Of a stretch of DNA of 64,000 nt, positions 48,725 through 60,839 are shown one piece after another. The stretch's first letter is position 1, and each line of letters starts with the position of its first letter. The translations under genes and the position numbers were made by a program. Source of the DNA: Sympetrum striolatum (Eukaryota > Arthropoda > Insecta > Odonata > Libellulidae); NCBI GenBank assembly GCA_947579665.1, contig OX388350.1, positions 84,587,152 through 84,651,151 on the forward strand. The letters are read 5' to 3'. Under the pieces are notes generated by a model. It did not search any database. It saw nothing but the letters and a program-made list of their open reading frames with translations, and was not told where the DNA came from.

Positions 48725-49572
48725 TTACGAGGTTAGGCACCTATTTTTCAATTATTTTTTTAAATTTCAATTTTGCTTTTCTTTCTTTTTTTAATCAATG
48801 TTATCGAATTATTATAGGTATATTTTATATTTACATTTCCATCTTTAATTCGTTCTCGTGAGTTACGCTATTACTTCATAATAGTTTCATAAATGGACGA
48901 TTTCTTGGTTTTCCGCATTTTATGTAATCGATAATACATGAAATTCCTCGGAATATCATCGACAAATACGTGTAAATGTCATGTTTACGCGATTCGAAAT
49001 GAGTTACTTATTCGCAGTTTCCGAGATGTGAAACTGGGCGTGTGCTGCTCCACCTGGCGTCAGAACACCACTAACGGTTTCAAAACGGTCTCCGGACGCC
49101 AATACTGCACCTCCGTCATTGCAACGTCGTTATCGCGGTAATTATGGCACGTACCCATTACTTTTATGTATGTAAATAAGCCGCCATCTTTGATACATGT
49201 TCCACAAAAATTTCATCGAAAAAGGGCTATTTCTAGTGGGTAAAAAATAAAAAACCCCTCGCCGTCCTCATCCGAAATTTTACCTTTTAAAATATTTCCA
49301 TTTAAAATAATAATAATTTTAACAAACGAATCATCATTAGTCTGTAAGTGACTTTAAGTCATTGCCAAATGCATTTTCTTATTACTTACCTATGATTTGC
49401 TGAAGGTGGTCTAGATGTTTAGTGGTTGATGCACAGGGGTAAAAAAGAAACACAAAGTTGAACATGGTGAACAACTTTGTCATAAAGTAAATTCAACTTT
49501 AATGTTCATATGAGAGTGACTTAATGGTGTATTAACGAACAGTATAACTTAGCAAAAGTCATTGTTATTACT

Positions 49573-50505
49573 GTGAAGAGACGCTGCATTCATTTACTTT
49601 ACTTTACTTTACATTTACTTTACATTAATGATTTACCTAATAAATTTAATGGACTTACTGGTGTACAGCCCATTCTTTTTGCAGATGACTCTCACATAAT
49701 CATTTCTGCCGATTCCCAGCTTGATCTTTCAATTACTAGTGATCATATTTGTTATATAATGAATTCGTGGTGTAAAGAGAATTTCATTCATTTAAATTCT
49801 GATAAAACTCAGGCCCTTCAATATGCTCTTAGGAATTCTACGCTCATCAACCCTAACCTTTCAGTGAACAATAGTCCTATTAAAACTGTTTCTCAAGCTA
49901 AATATCTTGGTGTAATTCTGGATAGTAAATTATCATGGGGGCCTCATATTACTTACTTGCTTTCCAAATTAAACTCCCTTTGTTTTTTAGTAAGATCTCT
50001 TCGCTGCTCCGTCAATATCGACGTTTTACTGCAGTTGTATCACGGATCTTTTCAGTCCCACTTACTGTATGGATTATTATTTTGGGGCAATGCTACCAAC
50101 AGCCATAAGGTTTTTGTTTTACAAAAACGTTGCGTCAGGATTATTGCAGGAGCACATCCCTGTGCTCCTTCCCTACCAATTTTTAAAGCTTTTCAAATTC
50201 TTCCTCTTCCTTGCCTTTATATTTTCTCCGTTGTTTCTTTTATCCACTCTAACATTTCTCTGTTCCCTACTAATTCCGTTCTTCACAACCATTTTACTAG
50301 ATCCAGCACTCATCTTCATCTCGCATATCACAGAACAAAAATCTCTTTTTGCGGTCCCAAGTCCATTGGTTTCCGTCTCTATAACAAATTGCCCATAATT
50401 TGTAAAAATTCTACTTCCTTATCTATGTTTAAATCAAGGGTTAGAAGTTTTCTTCTTAATAAAATGTATTATAATTTTTATGACTTTCTGAATGATGTTA
50501 TTTAG
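49573..50505 (+). CDS. LINE reverse transcriptase, 5'-truncated C-terminal part
   Basis: An open frame of about 300 codons with LLYINDLP, the catalytic FADD box (FADDSHIII), LNSDKTQ, KYLGVILDSKLSW, the YG-FWG block (LLYGLLFWGNA), QKRCVRIIAG and FKSRVRSFLLN. This is the RT palm and thumb and the C-terminus of a non-LTR retrotransposon, of the CR1/L2/Jockey type. The N-terminal two thirds, including the endonuclease, is missing. The start of the frame is a TTTAC-type repeat that encodes extra copies of LLY-like residues, so homology really starts around 49610. The remaining frame has no stop codon. Confidence 0.85.
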   Translation: MKRRCIHLLYFTLHLLYINDLPNKFNGLTGVQPILFADDSHIIISADSQLDLSITSDHICYIMNSWCKENFIHLNSDKTQALQYALRNSTLINPNLSVNNSPIKTVSQAKYLGVILDSKLSWGPHITYLLSKLNSLCFLVRSLRCSVNIDVLLQLYHGSFQSHLLYGLLFWGNATNSHKVFVLQKRCVRIIAGAHPCAPSLPIFKAFQILPLPCLYIFSVVSFIHSNISLFPTNSVLHNHFTRSSTHLHLAYHRTKISFCGPKSIGFRLYNKLPIICKNSTSLSMFKSRVRSFLLNKMYYNFYDFLNDVI

Positions 50506-50661
50506 TCTTGAGATTCATATTGTTGATAACTGCTGTGCATGCAATGCCTTTGATTTTCCTTTTGTACTCCTTTTTTTTGTATTTTAAATTGTACTTGACT
50601 TGTTCTATATCATTTATATGATCTTTGAATGAAATAAAATTGAATTGATTTGAATTGAATT
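49590..50661 (+). mobile_element. 5'-truncated LINE ending in a TTGAATTGA-type tail
   Basis: It covers the RT frame plus a ~150-base 3' UTR ending in short TTGAATTGATTTGAATTGAA-like repeats near 50638-50660. Such tails with short repeats are seen in several arthropod LINE clades. It lies 260 bp upstream of the first TPPP exon found here. Confidence 0.8.
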
Positions 50662-50923
50662 CAGTCACACTTTACAAAATTAAAATTGCCTGAATTTGAA
50701 AAACTTGAACAGTTACTGAACTGTGTGCATATTTATAACCCAGGTACAGATAGAAACCAGGTGTATAACTAACTACATCACTTGTCAATATCCTGTTTGA
50801 TTATCTCTATCATTAGCATAAGTATAAAGAAAATAAATTTATAAGTAGTAATTAATAAATAAACTGACCAATCATTTACGATAAATTGATTGAAAATTTA
50901 ATAAAAATAAATTGAAATCTCAG

Positions 50924-52870
50924 GTCATGCACTATTAACTTCTCTACATTTGAAAAATTTATTGAAGATATAGCTTCAAGCAAGAAAATGGGAGCTGATT
51001 CCTTGAGAGAGAAATTAGTTAACTGTGGAACATCTGGAACTACGGTTTGTTCTGATTCAGTTGAATACTTTAACTTTTAATGACCTTTGAAAAGTCTTAA
51101 AGTGCATTTACAGAAAATCTATATTATTACCATGATGCTTCACATCAACTAAGGGAGTGGCATCACTAGTTTAGTAGAAGTGGCTTAAAAAGGGTCAGTT
51201 TTGTTAAATTCATAATAATTTGTTGAGTTGGAGAGGATGGAAGATTCATATGGGAATTTATTAATAAACTGTTAGAGATATATATATTGCCTTCTAAAAA
51301 AATGATTACTAAGTCCTAGGATCAATGCATCACTATAAAGTAAGGGTACAATTTTAATTTTGTTTTAACTTCTAAGTGATTAATATTTTAGAATCTCAGG
51401 AATTTTACTGTTGACAGTTAATACATTTTTATTCCTGATCAGTTTTCTTTATCTTAACATGTATTCATAAGTTTCAGCCATATGGTTCAACAGGTTTTTC
51501 AAAGAAATGAAAATCTCTTAAGCATTTATTTTGAAATATTGAATTAACTTTTGGTTAGAAGACATAAATTATTTTATTGTTCAGTACTTTCTTCATATTA
51601 ACATAATATCTTTCAAATCATTGTTATCATGAATAATTACACTATTACTTATTTGACTATGAAAGTAAGAGATATATACGGGTTTCCTCATTATGGTGAA
51701 CGAAAACACTCATAAAACCACTTAACTAGAATGCATTCCCTTACAAAACTTCAAACTTAATTCACTCCCATTTAACACAGAAGTTAATAGAAGAAATCTT
51801 TTCCTCTATTATTCATGTGAGAGCTTCATTTTGCAAGTATGATCAGTAGGAGAGTACTTAATATCTATAAAGGTTAACCCTTACTAAAAAATTGTTACTA
51901 AATATGCCTTCTTTCTAAGTTTAAATATTTTACATCTTTTGGCCAATAACCATGGTTATATGTCTGTTTAACATTAATATCAACATTTTCTATTTATAAA
52001 TAGTAACTTTTACAGTATTTATGTGAAGGTTTACTCTCAAGAAACTGCATCTTTTTGAATGACAATAATGCCACTTTTACGTATAGATACTTAACTACTT
52101 TTATAGATACACTACTTTTATCAGTAAAACTTTTTTATGGTTGACATATCCATGTACATACAGTGTACTCTGTCAATGTAGTTGTTTATAGAATCATTGG
52201 GTATCAAAATATTTTGAATAAACCCTTCAATGCCTCGTAAAATCGGCATGACTTAGCAGCCCTTACCCTTAAATCACCCAGACAAGAGAGTGCATAAGAT
52301 AAAATAAACTATTACCTTATTCCATAGATACAAATAAAAAAACAGCACTTTTACTTAAGCAATAGTTTATTTTACATTATGTTTAAGATGAAGCTTCACC
52401 AAGTGAAGGCTGAAATGATTGGATTTATTTAAGACAGTGGAGGCACATCCATACGTCTTATTGAATTCCACACTGCCTTCACTACTTCTAGTGTGCGATA
52501 GAATGGGGAAACTTACTTTTTGGACACCCCTTGTAGCATACTCAAATGAGGCTTTAATATCAATTATTTCTGATAAAGTATGATAAATAGATATAAATGC
52601 TATTTTCTTTGCCAATAATTCTACTTCATATTGATAATACATAAGTAAGGAAAAAATCCAATATCATTAATTTCCTTTAAACAACAGAAAATCAGCAAAA
52701 CAGGAGCAGTTGAAAGGATGACGGACACATCTTTGTATACTGGCTCCCATAAAGAAAGATTTGATGAAATTGGAAAGGGAAAAGGCATTGAAGGAAGAGA
52801 AGATATGGCTGATACTTCAGGCTATGTTACAGGATATAAAGATACCTACTACAAGAAGCAAGGAAATTAA
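50924..52870 (+). CDS. TPPP: TPPP/p25-alpha, tubulin polymerisation promoting protein, last two coding exons (partial)
   Basis: TPPP binds and bundles microtubules. Exon 50924-51044 encodes [18 protein letters not shown], matching the centre of the p25-alpha domain, and enters in phase 2. Exon 52688-52870 encodes [20 protein letters not shown], then [16 protein letters not shown] and a C-terminus [17 protein letters not shown] before [16 protein letters not shown] is the family hallmark. The junction is ACG/GTTTGT with the acceptor CAACAG, phase 0. The first coding exon, which should end with two bases of a codon and encode the F..F..G.....W...K start of the domain, was not found between 44.8 and 50.9 kb. 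It may lie further left, or I missed it. Confidence 0.9.
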
Positions 52871-54342
52871 AACCATAAGTTCGATATAGCTAACCACATT
52901 GTTAATGATAACATCATTAGTTTAAATATATCATGGGAATGATAACTTTATTCAACAATTTAAAATACAAAGAGAGTCATTCTTACAGGATAAAGATAAC
53001 ATACACACTTCAATATATGAACTAATGCACCAATATTTTCATCTCCAGGGAATGACAGTAAATTAATTACGAAGGCTTTTGAATCTACCGTTAATTAAAA
53101 ACCAATAACATCTTTTTGGAAGTACAATACTTTATAATAATCATCATTTTATACAAGAAAAAATATGAGAACAAATGTGTGTAATTATAGATTGTATTCT
53201 ACATGCTAAGAAAATACTTCAAGCTGGACAAGAGTAATATAAAGAGCTTAGATATCGTTTCAGAGAATTAGATGGACTGTAAACAGCTGGACACTGTCAA
53301 CTAACATCCTGATTCTGTTTCATTCTACATGCAGAAAATACATAAAACGTGTTTGGGCACTATATAAGGTTTCCATAAAGAATTCAATACAATTTCATCA
53401 CTTAGGAGACGTATCTCCAATTCAGTCTCTCAGGACCCCTCCTCTTGCCGTCACAACTTATAACTGGACATTAAGTCCATCATGATGAGGATGGCGTCTT
53501 CATTTTACAATGTCTCAATTTATCTTTCTTTTTAAAGGAATGTGACACAATTCTCTGTTTAATTTAATTGCTCTTTGGACATAAATGAGGAAACTCGTGA
53601 TTCTAAAAGCACTCCTTTACATGAGTCCTTCGACCAAGCTCACCTTCATGGTACAATAATAGATACTGCGTGCAAAAGCAAGGAGAGCCAAGAAGATAGG
53701 ACCTGTAAAATAAAAACGAAGTTAAACCATATTCTCCATAGAAATAAACTTAATATAACTATGACTAGTTTCAAAATCATTAACTGTGAGTATACTTATA
53801 GAATTGAAAATGGGAAATGTTTCTCTAGAATTCAAAAATAACTTTTTATATCTAAAGTATATATCAAGGATTTCATTGTACGTCAAAGCTGATACTATAT
53901 ACCCTCTATATTTCCTAATTATTAAATACATTTAAAGTAATTTTAGTGAATTAAGATCAATCACAACCATTTTTTTATTTTAAATTATATTCTGAAGCAA
54001 TGAGATCATAAAAGAATTCTTTAACTTCATAAATACATTTTTTAACTGACATTTTAGAATTGTGTATGTTTCAATATTTTTGTATACACCAAGATGTATT
54101 CAAAATAGTGATATTTATACAAGAGAATATTAGGAAATATTGAATTTGATTTTTTGCTCACAGAAATTCTAATTACGGCAAGTACCACAGGATATGCTAT
54201 GCAAATTAAAATGCTGATTAAGATATTTACACTCTTAGTGCGCATGTTCTTATAGTGTAGGAGAGCAGGCAATTTGAGGGACACTAGATATTATGAAAAA
54301 AGATACCGCTTCCAACAAATTTGCAGGGACAAATAGGGAATT
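52871..54342. other. Region downstream of TPPP, no gene seen
   Basis: AT-rich. The last exon of the PIP4P gene, transcribed leftward, should lie somewhere between here and 56.8 kb. I looked for its expected transmembrane helix and YYC..MK-type end and found no convincing match. Confidence 0.4.
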
Positions 54343-54382
54343 AATTAAATTAAAAGAAATTATGATTTCTTTTAATTTAATT
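54343..54382. repeat. Perfect AT-rich hairpin, 18-bp arms
   Basis: AATTAAATTAAAAGAAAT is followed by TATG and then its exact complement. The arms are perfect with a 4-base loop. It is AT-only apart from a few G/C and is probably a replication or repeat product. Confidence 0.8.
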
Positions 54383-54994
54383 TTTAAGATTTATACAGAT
54401 ATTATCATATTATCCATATGATAAAATCTTCTTTTATAATTTCACAGTGCAGAGAACTCTATTTTTGTTCAAGTTCATGATGTATATAAAATATCTAATA
54501 CCGTAGAAGTCTGTTATAACAAGAGCTAACAAAAATTGGAAAAGTACTCATTATAGCCCATTTCTAATACTAAATGTTCATTCTCTTGAAACCAATGGCA
54601 GTGAGAGTGGCAGAATGGAAATGTATAGTTTTCAATCCCTACGCAAATGCTTCAGAATGGAAATAAAAGTATGTTTGCATCGAAAATATTTCATAAATTA
54701 TTCATTGTCCATGGCCAAAGTGCATCATCTAAAATAAAATGTGGAAAATTATTGCTCATTAATCGTCAAGAACCAATGGTATATCATTAGGTAATCCTAA
54801 TTCATATCAAACTGCTTTCTCGAGATATTTTTTATTCATACGCTTCATAAGCGATGGCTGTCGCAAGGGAGGGGAAGAAGATACCCTGGGAATCCAAATC
54901 AGCACTAATAAAAGTTCCACCAGATCTCTCTGGACAATATTCATCTAATCAAATCAGCACTGCTTTTATCTCCTATATTCCCACCCATTCTGGA

Positions 54995-55264
54995 CTGGCC
55001 TTGGAAGCCGAGTGGTTAGCAGGCTAAGCGCTATCACTCCCACCCCAAGGCCCCACCTTTGAATCCTGACTGATTGGGATTTGCTGATCAGGGAATGGTT
55101 GTGTGTGTTTGTCTGACTTTCCCGTGCAAGGTTGGCGGCAGGAAGGGCATCCGGCCATAAAATCACTTAATCGCTAAAACAAACCTCATCCTCCTATTGA
55201 CACAAACCATCTTTCATCAGCCGACCACATTAAATAACGGAAAAAGGCATAGAGGGGAAAAAAA
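54995..55264 (+). mobile_element. tRNA-derived SINE with target site duplications
   Basis: The head TGGAAGCCGAGTGGTTAGC matches an RNA polymerase III A box of the tRNA-Ser/Leu type. A degenerate B box (TTTGAATCC) follows. The body contains GGAATGGTTGTGTGTG and GGCAGGAAGGGCATCCGG, and the element ends in a poly-A run at about 55257-55264. An 18-base flank ATTCCCACCCATTCTGGA (54977-54994) is repeated with two changes at 55265-55282, so insertion was by target-primed reverse transcription. Confidence 0.88.
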
Positions 55265-55282
55265 ATTCCCACCCATCCTAGA

Positions 55283-56406
55283 TCAGACAAGTTGGTGATA
55301 AGCTTTGAAAACAAATCCCATGGGTGGATGCCAATATGATGGCATGTCAATTAAATATTCTGGCACTGACTAGAGGGGTCGTCACCAAAAGAAAAGAGAG
55401 ATGAGGGGGTAAGATGTGACGAAGGGGAGAGTGAAACTCGTGAGAAGTCTCAAATCAAAGCTCCCTGAAGCAATTTTGCTAAGGAAGGGTGAGGCAAGTC
55501 ATGGGAAACAAATTCGTGAATTAGGCGATGATCATTTTTGCATTTAATTTTTTTTGCTCTTCGAAGAAATAGCACGCCTTAGATTATGGTTTGCTTGTCA
55601 GACTTTGTCTCTCACGTCAATTGACAATTACGAGATATGCCTCCTGTAAGACAAAATTAGGAACCATGGCACTCATTATACCGATACTTCACCACTCATT
55701 ATAATGGATGCAACTCCCTATGCTTTTTGCTGCGAGATGGACAATGGCAAAAAAATCACTCGCTATAGCGCAACTCTTGTTGTATGCCATACTTTTTATA
55801 ACAGACTTCTACTTTAGTACTAAATATTGTGATATTTGATAACTTTGTAAGGAGTGAAAGAACACCATTTAGAGAACACAGGAGCTACTGAAGGATAAAA
55901 AGGAATAGAACGACAGCTATAGAGGACTAAATTTAGACATTGATGTTCAGTATTTGAATTTCAGTCAATAAAATATAGATATAGCCATTTCCATTTTATA
56001 ACAAAAGTAGTTAAGGGAATAGCTTTAGAGAAGGTAGAAACACATGAGAATGGCTTGTATGCTTGGCTAGGGGCTAAGAAACTTGTGAAATAGGAAGACA
56101 CAAAATAATCTAGAGAACACTAAATAGAGGTAGACTGAAATTTTGCAATTATGATAAATTTAAATCCAGGGAGTCAACTGGAATTACTTTACTGAAACTC
56201 GGATAAGAAGAGTGATTTTATTTTATAGGAATGCAGATGATTATTTTTATAGTTGAAAATTAACTGAAATATATAATGAATAGTTTGGTTATACCTCATT
56301 GTGCTCATGGTTACCACAAATAATTATTCTAATATTACAAACATTTATCCAAAAAATTGGCAACAAAAGAGCATTAGAAAAAGGAATGGGTTCATTTCTA
56401 TCCAGA
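55283..56406. other. AT-rich region, no gene seen
   Basis: Probably within the last intron or the 3' region of PIP4P. No motif or repeat family recognised. Confidence 0.4.
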
Positions 56407-56448
56407 AACTTGCATTACTGTCAATTATAATTGACAGTAATGCAAGTT
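56407..56448. repeat. 42-bp perfect palindrome without spacer
   Basis: AACTTGCATTACTGTCAATTA is followed at once by its exact reverse complement. The arms are 21 bases, there is no loop, and the flanks do not extend the symmetry. It is not part of a visible transposon. Confidence 0.9.
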
Positions 56449-56789
56449 AATAATTTAATTAGTTAGTAATATAATTATATTACATTCATTTGCAAGAAAC
56501 CTGAACCAAAGCAGGTATCTTTTGGGATCCCAGACTTAGAAGGAATTTGGATTGATTTTCAATGCGATTGTTCATGTCAAATAGGAGATAACTCAAGTAA
56601 GAGATAAATGAAGTTAATTTATAAAGAAAACATCAAATATTGTTACTCGATCAAATAACCCAGAGACAAATAAGATTAAAGGCTGAATATTAGGGCATTG
56701 TTTAAGGGCAATGCAGTTTTTACCCAAGAGTTAAATTAATAGAGAAGTGAAACTTAACTCATGTCCTTAAGTGACAACAAAAAACTTAC

Positions 56790-59700
56790 CAACATAAGCC
56801 ACATAGTATCCACCATTGTTTGCAGCCAATTTATATGTACCGATCTAAAAGAAAAAAGATCAAATCAATATTGTAACAATTGTTTAATTCCTCAAACTAT
56901 AATGAAATGTAGAGCATGAATATATCTTGAAAATAAAAGAACCAGTTGGAGAAAATATATGCTCATTTGGAGATTCCCAACTCTTCATACGTGATAGAAA
57001 AACAAATAAATATATACCTTGAGTAATAAACACAAATAGTGTAAAACAGTAAGCTACAGTAAGAGTTTATACTACACAAAATATAAACTAGCCATGAACA
57101 AATAAAGTACATACAAATTAAGTGACTTAATACCTAACTTTTTGGGGTAAAAATCATAACCCCACATATTCTACTAATAAACTATTTTGAGCATTAAAAA
57201 GTTAACTTCCTCAAATTCATACATTTCCACTTGCAGGCAATAAAATAATTTGGAGATTTAGTTTAGAACAAGATGGTTGAAATAATTCCTTGCATGATTT
57301 TATGAAGAATTCTTATCCTCACAGACGTAATATTAACATTATATCTTATAGATGCTTTATGTATTTAAAATACACATATTCTAATCACAGAAGAGTTTTT
57401 CTTTGCATATATGTATGCTTTTTCTGTACATAATATCAAATTAAAGGTAAAAATACGAGAAAGTAACCTCCGAAATTTTGATCAAGCAGCCCAATCTATG
57501 GGTAGCCTAAAACTTTTATATTTCTCAAAGAACTTGTTGTGAGAGAAATTGAGACAAATATTGAAGTTTTCATTTATGGTTGGTTTTGGGCCAATATTTT
57601 TTATAGAACTTAAGTTTTTGATTTTTATTAGCAATAAGGGAAATAAAAATAAATTCGGGTTTGAAGAAATCCTATCAGGGCTTGATAATATTAATCATCT
57701 TTATTTTGGCGAGATTAAATCTCTTCTTCCACCTTATCCATCGGCATTAATTATAGAATAATAAAATTAAAGAAAAAAGTATAAGAAAATATTAGAATAA
57801 TCAAGGATTTAAGAAACCTAAGAGATTCTCAGGAATAAAAAAATATCCATTGCAGGAAAACGTCTACAAAGAAGGGGAGTGTGAAAAACCTATGCAAACC
57901 TGCCGATAGTTTTAACTAAAAGATAAGGGAAAAATATTGACATAATATATAAAAACCTATATTACCAATAAGTGCATGTATGTGATACATACATCAGAAT
58001 TATCAGTTAACATTTAAATAAATGGAATCATTTGTAATAATCTGTAAAAAGTAAATAGATTTACATACATATGGTAAAATAATAGACAGATAAATGCATA
58101 ATATGAAATAATACATAAGATACAATGCATACAGTATATAGTAGTCAAGATTGCATAAAACATAAACATTAAGATAACTCTAAATAGGAAAAAGAAGCAG
58201 ATGAGAATGGATCATATTGATATTTAAATTCTTTAAAAGTGAAGGATTGCCAGAGATGATGACTTGCGACTTTGATGAGTTAATGGCAAGGACATTATTT
58301 CTGCTCCATTTGTTAATCAAAGCTAGATCTTGGTCATAACTATAGCAAGTTGATTCTTAAAGCTTTAAATAGAAATAAATGTCTAAGAGGCAGAAGTTCT
58401 AACTTATTTAAATAGTGTAAGCTTTTATGATAATAATTAGCATATCAGCTACCTGATCTAAATGACCTCAATTGAGTAAAATCTACTCACCGTCACTCCT
58501 ATTCCAACAGCCAGTAAGATCAGTCCACCAATTAGGAATAAGATACTCCTACCATTAGCAAATTCAGGGCCGACTGATGACCTGAAAAAGAATTGTATCA
58601 TACCAATTACTCAATTTTCCAATGATGATTATGAACAAGTATTTTCAGAACAATTGACAACGTAAATACTTACACCTTCCTACAATGTGGGCACCTTGCT
58701 AGGGCTTGGCTCAGGGTATTGAACTGAAAAAGAAATCATTCACTGAACTAGAAAATGAAGTTTACCATTATTATTTTTAATAGAATGTTTTTTACATCGA
58801 TAATGTTGTCACAGCAAAAACAGTCAGACAAAAATTATGGACAGAAAAAATATTGATTTTTAAGTCCTGTCCTTAACATTAAGTTCAAATAAGTTTACTT
58901 TATTCTCTATTCATTGCTTGTACCTCAGAGAATTAGTGTAAGTGTATGGATTAACCCAACAAAAGCAGTGCATTTTTTTAAAAATAGGTCACCAGCCTAA
59001 ATTTTAGGTAAGATTTCCTCTTTTACATATACCATGAATAAGCCTAAGAACTCACAAAAAGTTTCACATGTAAGTGTAAAAAACCTTTTACAAGCCTCAG
59101 AGTAGAATTTTGACTAGATTCAATGCCTTTTACTTCTATAAACATTCTCTGATTCATCTTAGACCTGATATGATGCTAAGTATTATTTTTTTTCAATATT
59201 GTAGTTTATACTCTCACATACAGGCTAAAGCTGGATTTTTACATTTAAAAATAGTGCTTTAATGTCCACTTCTTCTTTAATATATCCTGTGCTAATGCTC
59301 GTATGTGATTTGGTGAGAACATAATTTTCACTAAAACACTAATTTGGTTCTAACATTGAGATAATATGCAGCTTCAAAGCTTAAGATTTATCTCAGAAAA
59401 AATTACCAGATTATGCGCTAGAATTTCTTTTAAACCTTGTTTGAGAAAGCAACAGTTCTATTTAATAATAGAAAGCCAATTACAATTTTTTAATAATCAA
59501 AATATTTAGGAACAGAAATGCTTGCGTTAACATCCAGAAATAGAAGTGAAGTAGTTTTTATTTCCTGTACATTTTTTATCCCAACACCTCGCATGTAAGT
59601 AAAGGGTTAGGTGTAAGAAGAGACTTGATAGTCTCAATCTCGCCCTGAATAAAGTCCTTTATTTTTATTATTATAAGTCCTTTTTAAATTCAAAATTGTG

Positions 59701-60514
59701 CCGCATTCTTCATTTGTCTGTATGGAAATCAGTTCATAAAAATTTAAAAGTCAACATTCAAAATGTTCATAGAGTCCTCTTCTATAAGCTATTTAAAACA
59801 TTTACCAAATTGAATTATAATTAACAGCTGCACATATTGAGATGTGCTATTATTAGAGAGACAATATACAGAAGATTGATTAATCAATTAACTCAGCTCA
59901 AACTTAAAGCTACGAGAACTTTACAAGAATTCTGCACAAAATTGTCGTCTGCTTCACTCGATACCGTTATAACAAGTGCCATTACCGAAGTCCATCTACT
60001 TCATTAACCCTCTTGCAAGATTACCAGAAAAAAATAGGTGTTTCAAGAATCAATAGCAAGAGATATTGTGACCTTCGTCAATGACTTACTCACAGCAACT
60101 GAAGGATAAAATTAGTTTAACTTAGTTGTAATATAATGTAGCAATGCTGCTACAGGTACTGGTTTCGCTATCTTAAAAATTTGAAACGTTCTAGCATAAG
60201 CCCATCAATACCACATTCATATCAGAACAAATTTTATAAGAATATATAATTTAAAATAAATGGTCCATTAAAGAAAGTAACTGAAATTTCTCGCTTGTGC
60301 TTACCAAGAAGGTGTCGTGGCAATGACCACATGTGACTCTGGACATCCCAGGCATATTTGGAACAGGAGGAGTTGCGGGACTCGGGAGAAGATTGATGAT
60401 CCGTTTGCAATTTGGCCGAGGGCAGGCAATCCTCTGTGACGAGCTCTTGCAGATAAGCAAACAGTTGCATGGGCACCGCACATATTTCTTTCCTAATGGT
60501 GCATTCCTGATAGG
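56790..60514 (-). CDS. PIP4P: PIP4P/TMEM55, type I phosphatidylinositol 4,5-bisphosphate 4-phosphatase, internal exons (partial)
   Basis: A late-endosomal/lysosomal membrane enzyme that removes the 4-phosphate from PI(4,5)P2. Exons (minus strand): 60514-60305, 58723-58674, 58581-58491, 56844-56790. All are GT-AG and phase-consistent. The first encodes [20 protein letters not shown] and then the CX5R catalytic signature [19 protein letters not shown] and CGHCHDTFL. The second encodes [16 protein letters not shown], completing the cysteine-rich zinc domain. The third encodes SSVGPEF and the first transmembrane helix ([18 protein letters not shown]). The fourth encodes [18 protein letters not shown], the loop before the second helix. 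The form without a residue insertion before FNTL is typical of arthropod members. The N-terminal proline-rich exon(s), with the first CxxC, probably lie right of the window or in unrecognised sequence, and the last exon was not found. Confidence 0.9.
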
Positions 60515-60839
60515 CTAAAAGAAATAATAATGAGTCTCCCATCTCTCAGTATTAGCACTTTACCAATACATTCTCGGGATAGAAATGTTCATTCCAGTAC
60601 ATGTAATTAAATTTTTGTATTCTAAATTGGACATATATACTACTAATTTCACTTACTAATTAAGAACTATATAAAACAAAATGAATGTATTATGCTCTCA
60701 TTAAAACAAACAAAGAAATAAGTCTTTCATTTTAAAATGAGATATTATTTAGTTACATACTGCTTCCTATTGCTGAGTAGTGTATGATGATAATCAACCA
60801 AAACAGAGTAAAACTAACAGGTTTTTCTAAGGATTACTT

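Larger units (their letters stand above)
47706..49152. mobile_element. DNA transposon with ~165-bp terminal inverted repeats
   Basis: The left end begins ACGTGCTATATTTACCGCGA and the right end, inverted, begins ACGTGCCATAATTACCGCGA. The inverted similarity continues for about 165 bases through GTGACGGAGGTGCAG-type, CTCCGGAGACC and CAGCACACGCCCAGTTTCAC blocks. Inside is a transposase-like zinc-ribbon fragment and a nested hairpin element. The target duplication is not evident. The zinc-ribbon fragment suggests Merlin (ISXO2-type), tentatively. Confidence 0.75.

Noticed and set aside
53461..53520. Minus-strand HCKMK...stop as the PIP4P C-terminus
   Set aside because: The residues upstream are charged and cannot form the second transmembrane helix.
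54054..54284. Hydrophobic minus-strand frame as the missing last PIP4P exon
   Set aside because: A GCATAG acceptor and a hydrophobic stretch are present, but the sequence lacks the expected helix and aromatic-Cys C-terminus, and the frame does not end suitably.
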